From: Misgurnus anguillicaudatus
Taxonomy: Eukaryota > Chordata > Actinopteri > Cypriniformes > Cobitidae
Assembly: GCF_027580225.2 (NCBI RefSeq)
Contig: NC_073357.2
Coordinates: 45,408,001 to 45,472,000, forward strand
DNA length: 64,000 bases
Direction of reading: 5' to 3'
The notes beneath the pieces were generated by a model. That model ran no database searches, was not told the DNA's origin, and saw nothing but the letters and a program-made list of their open reading frames with translations. This document shows positions 35,742 through 47,042 of the stretch, piece after piece (the first letter of the stretch is position 1; every line of letters begins with the position of its first letter). A program made the translations under genes and the position numbers.

Positions 35742-36204
35742 TCCCACATCACTTTTCAGTTCGGGCGGCCCACCTAAGCTGGGAAACCCTACTACCTCAA
35801 CTAGATCGCCCAAAAAAAAAAATCGCTGCACAAAAAGCGTCAAGTGCATCTCTGAGAATATTGTGGACGCGCTTCACACTGCGAGCGGGCACGAGCGCCA
35901 CATGGCTGAAATGAGAGAAAGACATGGTCTGTCACTGTCTGGAGGATAACTAGCCAGTTGAAAAAAAAATGATTCATTAATAATCAAAGTATGTGTTTTT
36001 CTGTCATAGTTTCTTCAAAATTGAGTTTTATTTGAGTGTTTTAAATAAAAATATTTTCATCATGACACATACGCCCCGCCCCTTTGATTGCCATGCCCCT
36101 GGCCCCGCCCACCCACACAACCCTACCACCTTAACTAACAAATTTTCTGCGGGAAACCCTGCCCGTGTTTCCGCTAATTTCTCACTGTACTCAAATTCTG
36201 CTGC
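35742..36204. mobile_element. hAT-like element with AGGGTTTCCC ends
   Basis: AGGGTTTCCCACATCACTTT at the left and TTTTCTGCGGGAAACCCT at the right are inverted. CCCGTG lies directly outside on both sides, a partial target duplication. The GCCCCGCCCCTTTGATTGCC segment and the CACATGGCTGAAATGAGAGA block are shared with the copy at 62734. Confidence 0.8.
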
Positions 36205-36934
36205 TCTGTCTTTTGCCACTCAGTAGGCGTAACCACAGGCATTTTCGCCGAAGGTGACGTCACATGCATACCCTCTATTTCACAATACACACTATAATAC
36301 CTGTCCGATATCAATTCAGGCGGTATTATGCACAACTATTTCATACGGCTATTAATGATAAGAAATCTAAAATCACAGTAAGTCGTTTATAACATGCATT
36401 TGAAAAAGCAACACTCGTCAAATATTATCATTATAAATATTCTTTATTATCATCCTGAAAATATCTGTAAATGTTTGAAGAACAGCAATATAGAGGGTAT
36501 TCACATGACATCACCTTCGGCGAAAGTGACTGCGGTTATGCCCAATGAGTGGCAAAAAGTCTGAGCCACAGCATTAGCATAGCGTGAAAAACGCGTCTAA
36601 AATGGGAAAAGTAGTTGTTTGATCGACTGTGCTAACAGATTCAATAAAAATTTGGAGCTGTCTTTTTCCAGACAGCAAAAAAAAAAAACACTCAAAGGAG
36701 AAGTAAATCAGTAGAAGTAGCCATATGTCAGATTTGTAAAATTTTGGGATTAAAAATCCTATAAAAATACACAAGTGAATACTCTTATTCTGTATAATTG
36801 CAAAGTTTTGTTAGTGGGACTTCATGAAAAACATCCATTATGATGAGCCTTGTGTTCTATAAAGGTGGGATGGTTTAATAGTGTTTAATAGTGACAAACA
36901 TATATGTCAGGAAAAGCCATGCCTGGCCATATAC

Positions 36935-37126
36935 CAGGAGTGGGGAACCCTGGGTCCTGGAGGGCCACTGTCCTGCAGAGTTTACTTCCAACCCTAATCA
37001 AACACACCTGCATTTCATTTCCAAGTGATCCTGAAGACTTTCAAGATTTTTCAGGTGTGTTTAATTAGGGTTGGCAGTAAACTCTGCAGGACAGTGGCCC
37101 TCCAGGACCAGGGTTCCCCACCCCTG
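36935..37126. mobile_element. hAT MITE, palindromic, perfect 8-bp duplication
   Basis: CAGGAGTGGGGAACCCTGGG and CCAGGGTTCCCCACCCCTG form the ends; GAGGGCCACTGTCCTGCAGA pairs with TCTGCAGGACAGTGGCCCTC, so the element is almost wholly palindromic. CCATATAC occurs at 36927-36934 and 37127-37134. A very common fish MITE type. Confidence 0.95.
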
Positions 37127-37567
37127 CCATATACCAATGTCCACAGACTACTTGTTGTTTGGCAAGTTGTTAGGGTCACTGTTAAGGCCAACTAAATTCA
37201 ACGTAAGATGATAATAGTCAGTTTTACTGCCATTTATCACAGCAGCCGCTATGGAAACCAGCCATTTTGTTGAATGTTTTGCCACTCAACAGAGCGAGCT
37301 CTGGAGTGGTCACGTGGAAATATGCTTAAGTCATTTCCTGGAGCTGCTTGTGTAATGGTACTTCTTCTGCGATACATATTGAGTTTCTTCATGAGAGCGC
37401 CATCTGGCTTTTGGATGTAGAGACATTTCACCATAATTTATTGAGAAGTATATACGGTTTTAGCATTAACAACATAAACAAGTGGCTTTCGTGGTCAACA
37501 CCTAACTTCCAGTAAACTCCGCTAAGAATAAATAACGTTACACGTTGGTGTATCGTTACACCCCTAC

Positions 37568-39273
37568 AAAATATACAGATGACGATATACTAGTGATGGA
37601 CTGATAGAAGCATGTGAATGAATTAGATGACCAAATTCAAGCTCTTACCCAAAACTTCGTAAACTGCCTGGCTATCAGCTTCTTACAGGCAAGCGTCTTC
37701 TAAATGAGAATCCTAAATAAACACTTGCTGACACTTTTCCTTTAGTGAGAGTTACAGTAGGTAACATTAAGTACTGCAATTATTGAATCCATCCATCCGG
37801 AAAATCGTCATCATTCATTATCTCCTTTTGTGTTCTGAAGACAGAAAGTCATACAGGTTTGGAAACAACATGAGGTTAAATAATTGAGGAGCTCAGATGC
37901 AAAAGGTGCTAAACGCCACCTCTGTCAAAAATAAGATGATGCTATTAACCGAATGCTCTCGGAGTCAGCACATATTATACATTCATCGAATATTTTAGCT
38001 TCTAATCTGCTTAATCCTGGCCTTAGGTCATTCAGAAATACCGCTTTGTTGGCCAAATCCATTAAGATAATGCATTCTGAGCTCTTCATTTTGAACAATC
38101 TTAACATTGCTATCTAGGTGCGCTGCTCACTATACTTTGGAACAGAGCTTTTGGTTAAAGGTTGTTAAGGTCAGTGTAAGGGTACAAGTTAGAGATTTCA
38201 GACAGTCTCTTACGCAGCAGCCCTGTTTCCATCTCAGCATGGCCCTCTGCTCCAATCACAGCGCTCCCTGCTGCGGGAGATAATGAAGGCGGGTGGACCC
38301 CTCTAGTCTGATGGCCTATCAGCATCACAGAGGTGTAATCAGCACAGGCAACCCCCTCCCAGCTCACACACACACACGCATACAAATTATTCATCCCGTG
38401 TCTGGCATTCCATCACTAACCCCTCTCGTCTCCCCGCTTCTCCATCATTGATTACTTCAGTTGTTTCCCCATCCGCCCCCCGACTTGCAGCTCGTACGTG
38501 ATGCGCTTGCGATTTCTGTAGCTCATCGGTTGCTCGGCTGAGAAATTGGCACAGTGTGTGTCGACTTGCCATTTGTTCACCCTGCAAAGAATACTCGCAT
38601 GGCACCAGCGGGGTGGCAAACAGGATAATTGCCCATTTCTGAGTCAGTGGTGTATTTATGACACATAGCACGTCAGGACTATTGCACGAACTAACAGTGA
38701 GCAATGCTGAAATCATAGACTGCAGTCCGATTGGACGCGCATGCTTGAAAATCATAATGGTGACATCATAATGCCTAAGATTTAAACTACGCTTGAGTTC
38801 CTCCCACTCAGAGTACAGAATCGATTTATGAGGGATGGTTAGCAATGTGCAGCCTTGGAGGCAGAAAGCTCACAGACAGCATCGGGAGAAGCTCTGGGGT
38901 TACGTCTTTCTGTCTGTGCAGCCCACTCAGACAACCTCCCACTTGTGTTTTTAGCAGCACAGCTGGGCTTTGCTCTGAAACATCAACACGCAACTCTGCT
39001 AAAGATCATTTTCAGCATCAACCATTACCAGCTTATTTATTTAAGTGACATTGTTCAGAAGAGTTCAGAATCTGTTTTGTTATTAATGTTTTATATATCT
39101 ATTAAATCGTTTCCAAAATAAATGTATACAAAAGTTAGTAAGCTAAAGTTCTTATTTTTTGTCTATTTGTTGATCCTCTTTGTGGTAATATTTTGCACAC
39201 ATTATGGCTGCTCGATAAATATCATAATCCCAATTATTTAACAAGATTTTGAAAACAAGCATTTATTTTATTT
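37568..39273. other. Unannotated, apparently single-copy DNA
   Basis: No repeat arms. 38150-38420 is more GC-rich than its surroundings and could be conserved non-coding DNA or an undetected exon; I see no convincing frame with splice sites. Confidence 0.4.
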
Positions 39274-39299
39274 ATGAGCCTATTTCCAAAAAAGTGGAG

Positions 39300-39369
<70 letters not shown>

Positions 39370-39395
39370 CTCCACTTTTTTGGAAATAGGCTCAT
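39274..39395. repeat. Perfect 122-bp palindrome with (AT)31 core
   Basis: A 30-bp arm beginning ATGAGCCTATTTCCAAAAAA is followed by 62 bp of AT repeat (39304-39365), then the exact complement of the arm. The AT core is itself self-complementary, so the whole 122 bp is one perfect dyad able to extrude as a cruciform. The right arm doubles as the left terminal repeat of the foldback element that follows. Confidence 0.95.
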
Positions 39396-41142
39396 TTTCT
39401 AGCTCAATTGAGCAAGCAGGGGAGCAGACGCAATCATATTACGCAGCACCTGAAAATTGTCCCCTTGGTAACTTTCAATGGCAGGGAACTATTTTCGGGC
39501 AGTAAGTAATATCACTACGCCTGCTGCAGCCATGGTACGGCAGCAAACTCCTTGATTATTACGCCGGAATGAGAGTATAGTTCCTAGCCAATATCTGCCT
39601 AGAAAATCGCAACTTTTAATTTTCCGTCGGTCTTAGTACATGATGTAACTACAGAAGAATCAAGTTTTAAATATCAAAAAAATATCAAAACTCTTTGGTC
39701 ATTTTTGAGGGCGATGCTAATGGTCTAATCCAGGGGTGTCAAACTCAATTTCATCGCGGGCCACATCAGCATTACGGTTAATCTCAAAGGGCCGGATGTA
39801 TTTGAACGACTGTATGAATGTACCAACTCTTTTATTACTGTACATTGCATACTTTTCTCTGCATTTGATTACTATTGGTTTTGTAAATAACTCAATTAAT
39901 AGCTTTGAAAGTAGAAGCCCAGGCAAATAATGACAAAGTGTATAGAGTACAACTATTCTACAGATTATTTTAAAAATAATTGTGGTGACAAAAACACATG
40001 TTGTATGTGATTACACTCAAAATGTTCTGTTATCCTTCATTGTGCAGGTAAGAAAATGAGAGGCATTTTAAAATACTAATCTGTTTTACAATCTCCACCA
40101 CAATATGCATTTATTAGACACACACATATACTCTGGCTTGTCATTTCTTGCCCTCTTTACAAAAAAGCTGTGATTTTTTTACCTGGCTTTGAGTGTCTGA
40201 TTGACTGACGTCTCATAAGTTCAGTGTTGTAGGCTACAGATCAATAGTTTCAATCGTTTATTAAAAGTAATCGGTTCAGATGAGTTATTAGTTCACGTAT
40301 TTAGCGGGAGTAGACGCTGTGTAAACTAATCCCAGCTGGACATCGCGAAACATTTCTGTACACGAGACGGAAACATTTCCTCGCTGGATCCGCGTGAGCG
40401 TGCGCGAGAGAGGGAGACAAAGCACGAGCAGATCCTGTCCGTTTCCATATGCGGAGGTCGCATAGGCAGCGTCATCAAGCCTGGATTATATAAGTTAACT
40501 GACCATTACATTCGCAAGTCATACGCATATTACAACTATTTACTATAAACAAAGAATAATATTTAACTTTATAATTGTTAATATTCTGAAACAAGACAGT
40601 CTTGAGACGTATGCAGCCTGGAAATGTGCCCTCCGGAGGCTGCAGCGTTCGCATTCAGACACGCCCACTCTGGTAGTGCGCGCGTGCGATGCACTGCACT
40701 GCACGTTCTTTCTCATGCAATCAACACCATTATCACTATAATTACATTACAAAAAGACTTTGGCGGGACAAAAATTTGTTTTGGTGGCTGCAAAAAAAAA
40801 TCAATGTAGGAAATAACCTGCAAAAAATAAAATTTATAATAACAATAAAATAATCTGTAAACTCTCGCGGGCCACATAATTAACATAATTTGTAAACTCT
40901 CGCGGGCCAGATGAAATGAGGGCGCGGGCCGGATTTGGCCCGCGGGCCTTGAGTTTGACACCCCTGGTCTAATCAGATTCAATGGATTATGCTAGGCTAG
41001 GCTGAAAGTGGTAGTGCCAGACCCAGAAATCGGCTGAATAGATTCCAAAACGATAAAAATCCAATGTTTAACTCTAAAGAAGCTAGAAAATGAGCCTATT
41101 TTCAGAAAAAGTGGAGACAAAAGATGATCTCTGTGTCTTTAA
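39366..41142. mobile_element. Foldback element split by a hAT transposon
   Basis: CACTCCACTTTTTTGGAAAT and AGGCTCATTTTCTAGCTC at the left pair with GAAGCTAGAAAATGAGCC and TTCAGAAAAAGTGGAG at the right. TTAA lies at 41139-41142. The interior matches 29812-30282 (GGAATGAGAGTATAGTTCCT, TTTTGGTCATTTTTGAG-type blocks). The sequence is interrupted at 39731-40966. Confidence 0.8.
39731..40966. mobile_element. 1.24-kb non-autonomous hAT element
   Basis: The terminal repeats CAGGGGTGTCAAACTCAA and TTGAGTTTGACACCCCTG are perfect over 18 bp. GTCTAATC at 39723-39730 and 40967-40974 is a perfect 8-bp duplication. Subterminal GCGGGCC motifs (CTCGCGGGCCACATAA, CTCGCGGGCCAGATGA) are repeated near the right end, as expected for hAT transposase binding sites. 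No frame longer than about 90 codons and no hAT domain, so it depends on a transposase elsewhere. Confidence 0.95.
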
Positions 41143-42011
41143 AGCGAGCTAGTACGTTATAATTCAATGCATTTGTATAGTGTTGTTGCAATAGGCTACA
41201 CGTGCCAAAGCACCTTCAAAAGTGCTTCACAAACACATCGATTCGACACACCACAATACATATTTTAAATGCAAGAAATAGCTTTGCCTCAGCTCAGATG
41301 AAATGCGAAAAACTTTACAGGATTACTACTTAGCAATCTGACTTTGGACAAATGCGAGTGCACTGCTGCCTGCATGTGTGAAGAGAGAGAGAGTGGGCAT
41401 GCGAGAGATAGAGATAGAGGCGCCGCATGCAGCTGATTCACTCGCGCTGGTCATGACGTGCTGGATTTCTAATAAAAGACGAAACAACAGAAACGGACTG
41501 AGGTACAATAATCGTTTTACATCGATTATCTTGTTTGAATCAAAAAATCGTCCTCAGTGTCCAGGGATAATAAAGAGAAACATCCATACATCTATACACT
41601 GTAAGTAGTCACATCAAACTCTTCTCTGACAGCTAACATGATACATACTCATATTTAAGGCATACTACAGCGCAACAACAACACATCTAAAAGACACAAC
41701 CCAAGAAACACATCATTATGCAGCTGTGCCGAGGTCCTGTTTTATTATAAAGTCATAGAAGTATTGCGCCGTTCACATAACAGAGGGTAGCCTGTGTATA
41801 ATGACTACTGAGGCCTACAGGTAAGCACTATTTCCCCAGTGCAAGCAAAACCCACTTTGATTGTATTGCAGGGGAATGCCAATGCAAACCTGTTTGGTGA
41901 TACAGTCTAATGACAACAAACACTGCATACATATGCAAGCGCCCAGCCTCTAAAGACAGAGCCTCATGCATACTGCATGACTAAACTCATACCATACAAA
42001 TAATTCAAATG

Positions 42012-42071
<60 letters not shown>

Positions 42072-43629
42072 ATTACAGTGGACTGACAGCATACCGAGAG
42101 CAGAGGTGAGAGTATGCGCAAAACAGAGGGGAAAGACGGAGCTAGAAAATCTAGTAAAGAGAAAACACTTTGAATCGCATCAAGGGTAAAAACAGGAGGA
42201 GATGAGAGAATAGGTTTAAGTCGTCATTGCTCTACATATTGGAGCTCAAATATGGTAGGCAGAAGCATGGCAGAGGGAGAGAAGGGGGTCTTAATCCATT
42301 TTGATCCCCTCTCTTCCGTCAAGCAAACCCCACAAATAGCAATGCCACAAAAATCGCATCCACCTCCATGAGAGAGAGAGAGAGAGATCTCAATTGAAGG
42401 CACAGGATGGGCTTTACAGCAAAGTAATCTCCATAAAGCAAACTATGCCAACAGTCATGAGATTATTCTAAATGTCACCTTTTTAATAAACATTTCAAAT
42501 AGCCATTTCAACACTTATAACAGATAACATATCAACAGGCAAAAAGCCTGGAGAGAAAGTCTGAATAATGGTATAAAGGAGTGTAAGAAGAACTATAAGG
42601 ACTAAAACAGCATCATAAGGTACAGTAGAGTTTAGCTTTGAATAAATTATCATCATTAAATCACAATGGCTCTTGTATTCTTCCTGTATGCAGGAAAACA
42701 AATGACGGATTTTATGGACCTCCTTTATACAGAAAAGACAAGGATATTAAATTCTTGGAAATATATTTTTTAAGAAAGTAAAAGGATCTAATTTTTGTCC
42801 AATAATGCTCTGAGAAGGTTATTTGGGGAGGATCAAAGTTGGCCAGAAGGTTCATTTTATTAGTGCTAGAATGGGGCTTTACTCTGATTAAATGACGCCC
42901 AGCCATTCGCTCCAAACTCTGAGGCCACGTTTGTCTTCAGACCCCCTCAGATGCACTCAGACAGACAGTTCAGGTCATTACAGCAATAAAACTGCAGAAC
43001 GGCAAAATCCTCTCTTGGCCCTTTGTAATCCTCTACAATCACACCAAATTATATCTGCAGAGCCCTATATGACAAATACCCAAGAAAGCCGGAGAGAAGG
43101 AAAGCAGGATGGACAAAACAGAGGGACAGAATGACAGGACGCTCGGTGACCTTTACATCTCATGGCACGCTCGCATCAGACATGCTTCATGGAGGTGGAC
43201 GTTCGGACGAGATTCAGTTTGCATTTGACGTTATGCAAGTTGGCAGGGAGCAAACACCTAAAAATTCCCAGAATGCTGTCTTGTGCTACAGTATAATGTA
43301 AAGTCAGCATAAAACAACCTTTTCCAGAAGCTGCAAGAGTGAGCTATTACTCAAATGATGACAGAAAAAGCGATTTGATTTATGACAAAATAAGAGAAAT
43401 ATTTTCTCAGACCTTCAATCTGGCTAAACCTATCAATGGGACCCAATTTAATGGGATAAATGGGATGGAAACAGATAAGGTCCGGAGCGAGAAGGCGCAG
43501 TTGAGCGTGAATGAATATGAATAGAGACGGAGAAATGACATTTTGAAAAGGATATGTCTTACCTAGTCAAAACTGCTGACAAGCAGAAAAATATTTTGAA
43601 ACTAGATAGAAAAGTTTGTTGACAAACTT
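41143..43629. other. Non-coding DNA with microsatellites
   Basis: Contains an (AC)n tract (42015-42066) and a short (GA)n near 42369-42388. No other element recognised. Confidence 0.45.
42015..42066 (+). repeat. (CA)26 microsatellite
   Basis: An uninterrupted CA tract of about 52 bp. Confidence 0.97.
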
Positions 43630-43711
43630 TATGTTGGCTTGACAAAGCCTGGCCTGAACGTTTAAGACGGTTTGACAGAAGTTTAGTTTAGTAGGCTGTT
43701 AGTATGTTTAA

Positions 43712-45062
43712 GTATGAAGCTAGCCTGATTTAGCATGAAGCTAGCATGATTAGCCTGAAGCTAGCAGGAAGCTAACATGATTAGCATGAAGCTAGCATGA
43801 TGCTAGCATAATTTAGCATGAAGCTAGCATGATGCTAACATGAATTAACATGAAGCTAGCATGATGCTAACATGAATTAGCATGAAGCTAGCATGATGCT
43901 AACATGAATTAGCATGAAACTAGCATGATGCTAACATGAGTTAGCATTAAGCTAGCATGATGCTAACATGAATTAGCATGAAGCTAACATGATGCTAACA
44001 TGAATTAGAATGAAGTTAGCATGAAGCTAGCAAGATGCTAACACGAATTAGCATGAAGCTAGCATGATGCTAATATGAATTAGCATGAAGTTAGCATGAT
44101 GCTAACATGATTTAGCATGAAGCTAGCATGATGCTAACATGAATTAGCATGAAGTTAGCATGATGCTAACATGATTTAGCATGAAGTTAGCATGAAGTTA
44201 GCATGAAGCTAACATGAATAAGCATGAAGCTAGCATGATGCTAACATGAATTAGCATGAAGCTAGCATGATGCTAACATGAATTAACATGATGCTAGCAT
44301 AATTTAGCATGAAGCTAGCATGATGCTAACATGAATTAACATGAAGCTAGCATGATGCTAACATGAATTAGCATGAAGCTAGCATGATGCTAACATGAAT
44401 TAGCATGAAGCTAACATGATGCTAACATGAATTAGAATGAAGTTAGCATGAAGCTAGCAAGATGCTAACATGAATTAGCATGAAGCTAGCATGATGCTAA
44501 TATGAATTAGCATGAAGTTAGCATGATGCTAACATGATTTAGCATGAAGCTAGCATGATGCTAACATGAATTAGCATGAAGTTAGCATGATGCTAACATG
44601 ATTTAGCATGAAGTTAGCATGAAGTTAGCATGAAGCTAACATGAATAAGCATGAAGCTAGCATGATGCTAACATGAATTAGCATGAAGCTAGCATGATGC
44701 TAACATGAATTAACATGATGCTAACATCAATTAACATGAATCTAGCATGATGCTAACATGAATTAGCATGAAGCTAGCATGATGCTAACATGAATTAGCA
44801 TGAAGCTAGCATGATGCTAACATGAATTAGCATGAAGCTAGCATGATGCTAACATGAATTAGCATGAAGCTAGCATGATGCTAACATGAATTAGCATGAA
44901 GCTAGCATGATGCTAACATGAATTAGCATGAAGCTAGCATGATGCTAACATGAATAAGCATGAAGTTAGCAAGATTTATTATGAAATTAGCATAAAGCTA
45001 GCATGAAACTAGCATGAAGCTAGTATGACTTAGCATGAAGCTAGCATGAAGCTAACATGACC
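43712..45062 (+). repeat. 32-bp minisatellite, ~42 copies, with higher-order repeat
   Basis: The unit is ATTAGCATGA + AGCTAGCATGA + TGCTAACATGA (10+11+11 bp), so each 32-mer is three decayed versions of an AGCATGA-type sub-repeat. Variant units (TTAGAATGAAG at 44004 and 44431; AAGTTAGCATGAAGTTAG at 44184 and 44611) recur at a 427-bp spacing, a higher-order unit duplicated as a block. The last eight or so units (44740-44960) are nearly identical. It is not coding. Confidence 0.95.
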
Positions 45063-45127
45063 AAAAGACCCAACCCCCATGTCTCTATGATGTTCGGATC
45101 CAGAGATATAAGGCTTTGTTTATTATG

Positions 45128-45460
45128 TTGCTAGGGTGCTCATATTTGGTTGCTAGGGGCGTGGCTTAATACCTCAATAAAATCCTTAGAGACTAATTGG
45201 ATGCCTGAGTAAAATGAGCCCACCCCCATGTCTCTGTGACACTGTGCTGCAAAGGTATCCATCTGGGCATTTTATAATGGCAGTCTATGGGAGATGTTGC
45301 TAGGGTGCACACAAATGGTTGCTAGGGGCGTGGCTTAATAGCTATGGGACGATCCAGAGAGACTGATTGGATGCCTGAGTAAAATGAGCCCACCCACATA
45401 TCTCTACGACACTCTAAAGTAAAGATATTCCATCTGGGACGCTTTTATTTCCTTATATGG
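45128..45460 (+). repeat. 169-bp tandem duplication
   Basis: TTGCTAGGGTGC starts at 45128 and 45297. Both copies continue with GGTTGCTAGGGGCGTGGCTT, GATGCCTGAGTAAAATGAGC and ATCTGGG. A partial third copy (CAACCCCCATGTCTCTATGA) precedes them at about 45068. Confidence 0.85.
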
Positions 45461-45827
45461 GCATGTTTCCTGCCCCATTATAAGTCAATGGGGAAATTTG
45501 GGTGCCTCTTACACCCCAGGGGTGAAACTTACACCCCAATGTGATGTATGTTCTTACAGAGCCTGCCAGCCTCTTCAACTGTGATAACCCACAAGTTTCT
45601 ACAAATTTCTCGTTTGCAGCTATGACCCGTCAAAGTTTGTCGCAATGTTAATTCAATGGAGAATTTGGGGTGTTTGAGCGCCCCGTTTAGGAATTCGGTA
45701 GGTCCCATCAGTTAGAAAAGTCATAGCACCAATCTACGTACCAGTCTTAAAAGTTTTGTAAAGTTTTGTGGGTGTAGCTTGAAAGCTCTAGGAGGAGTTA
45801 CTGTGAGAAAAAGTGTGGACCAGAAGA

Positions 45828-45850
45828 ATAATAATAATAATAATAATAAG
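45828..45850 (+). repeat. (AAT)n short tract
   Basis: About seven to eight trinucleotide units next to the right end of the TIR element. Confidence 0.9.
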
Positions 45851-45937
45851 CTTAGATCGAAGAACAGTATGTTGGCTTTGTCAAGCCAACATAATCATGA
45901 TTATATATGATGCTAAGAAAGGTAAAGAAGCTGAAGG

Positions 45938-46885
45938 AAGGTACCCTTTAAAAAGGTCTTAATATGTACAGTTTAGGTACAGATATGTTCCTTTGAGGTA
46001 CCAATATGTACCTTGAAGGTACCCGGATATGTATCTTTAAGGTACTAATGGCACTTTTCCATTGCATAATACCCCACGGTTTGGGTCAGGTCAGTTCAGC
46101 TCACCTCACTTTGGCTTAGTTAGCTTTCTATCGAGTTTAGTAACACTTCGGAGTGGGAGGGATTATAGGCGTGTCGTTATATTTGCGCTGCCTACTGCTG
46201 TGACATCATACAAGTGAGAGCGTCGTTGTACATTCCCATACATTTATTTATTTCTCAGTCCACCACAAAATTAAAGTTTACCACCACAAATAGATGTTTG
46301 CACCTCGTGTTTATCACTACCTCTGTCTCACATGACAGTTTTTGTATAAACACCCATGGCGCCTGATTTAAGTTGCATTTAAGCATATATGTGACGTGTG
46401 CATCATGAATGTGCCACCACAAACTGCAAGTCTGGAAAAAACTGTTGTGGTGTTCCTGATTCCCAACCTGTGGGTGTTTATCATCGCTAAAAGTGAGTTT
46501 GGGAACTTACAGCAAAGCACTGATGACAACAGGTTTACTCGAGACAGCGCAAGCTAGCATGAGGGTAAAGCTAATCTTTTACATTATAGCAATGATGCTG
46601 GTAGTGACGATTCTCTCAGACCAATCAGTGATCTACAGTGTTTCCGCGTCACTTTTTTGGTATCAGCTTGGCTCGCTTGGAACCCTGACCGAGGTGGTAC
46701 TAAAAAAAAGTATCGGGTACTACGTACTGCACCCAAAGGCCCCCAAAAGTAAGCTGACCCGACCCAAACCGTGGGGTACTATGCAATGGAAAAGCGCCAT
46801 AATACTGTATGCACCATTTAGCTACACCAAAAGTCTAAGGGTACAGTACCAGTGACAATTTTTGTACCTTTATTACTTAGAATGT
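45938..46885. repeat. GGTACC-rich repeat split by a MITE
   Basis: Imperfect short repeats of the form AGGTACCAATATGTACCTT fill 45938-46045 and resume at about 46830-46885 (GGGTACAGTACCAGTG, TTTTTGTACC). The insertion at 46049-46799 interrupts them. Confidence 0.6.
46049..46799. mobile_element. PIF/Harbinger-like MITE
   Basis: TGGCACTTTTCCATTGCATA and TATGCAATGGAAAAGCGCCA are the inverted ends, continued by CCCCACGGTTTGGGTC and GACCCAAACCGTGGGG-type sequence. TAA on each side (46046-46048 and 46800-46802) fits the 3-bp TWA target of PIF/Harbinger elements. The 120-codon frame at 46493-46855 runs out of the element and has no transposase motif. Confidence 0.8.
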
Positions 46886-47042
46886 ATAACCTATACTATA
46901 TTGAAATGACACAGTACATTAGCCAAAAACGGTAAAGTCTTTTTTTTTTTTTCTTTTCATAAGAGAGGGGCAACTTTTCTGTATTTCATCTCTGGTTTTC
47001 TTACAAACAGGAGTCTTTCTATAAGGCTTTAGGTTGTCTAAG

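Larger units (their letters stand above)
35046..37567. mobile_element. Large foldback element carrying three hAT insertions
   Basis: After removing the insertions, the left arm (from 35085) TCAACAAAATGGCTGGTTTT, GCCAGTAAAACTGACTATTA and TAGTGACCCTAGCAACTTG pairs with the right arm ending at 37271. A second paired block is CACCTTCGGCGAAAATG-like sequence at 36222-36283 against 36493-36560, so the apex is about 36290-36490. GGGTGTAACG at 35049 and CGTTACACCCC at 37551-37563 may be the outer termini. The left arm has lost about 200 bp relative to the right. Confidence 0.7.
43630..45893. mobile_element. TIR element built around a minisatellite
   Basis: TATGTTGGCTTGACAAAGCC at 43630-43649 and its exact complement GGCTTTGTCAAGCCAACATA at 45874-45893 form perfect 20-bp terminal repeats. 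TA at the outermost positions could be the target duplication. Next to the left end, AAGTTTGTTGACAAACTT (43613-43630) is a hairpin; the right end is itself a hairpin (ATGTTGGCT...AGCCAACAT). Inside, in order: the 32-bp minisatellite, a 169-bp tandem duplication, about 380 bp of unique sequence and (ATA)8. No transposase frame. I know this TIR from fish genomes but cannot assign its superfamily. Confidence 0.8.

Noticed and set aside
43712..45062. CRISPR-like array
   Set aside because: Units are contiguous 32-mers with no unique spacers, and the context is eukaryotic.
43613..45893. Helitron, because of hairpins at the ends
   Set aside because: Helitrons lack terminal inverted repeats and end in CTRR; this element has perfect 20-bp inverted ends and no such 3' signature.
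46493..46855. 120-codon frame with hydrophobic stretch
   Set aside because: It begins within a Harbinger-like MITE and runs past its terminus into the flanking repeat.
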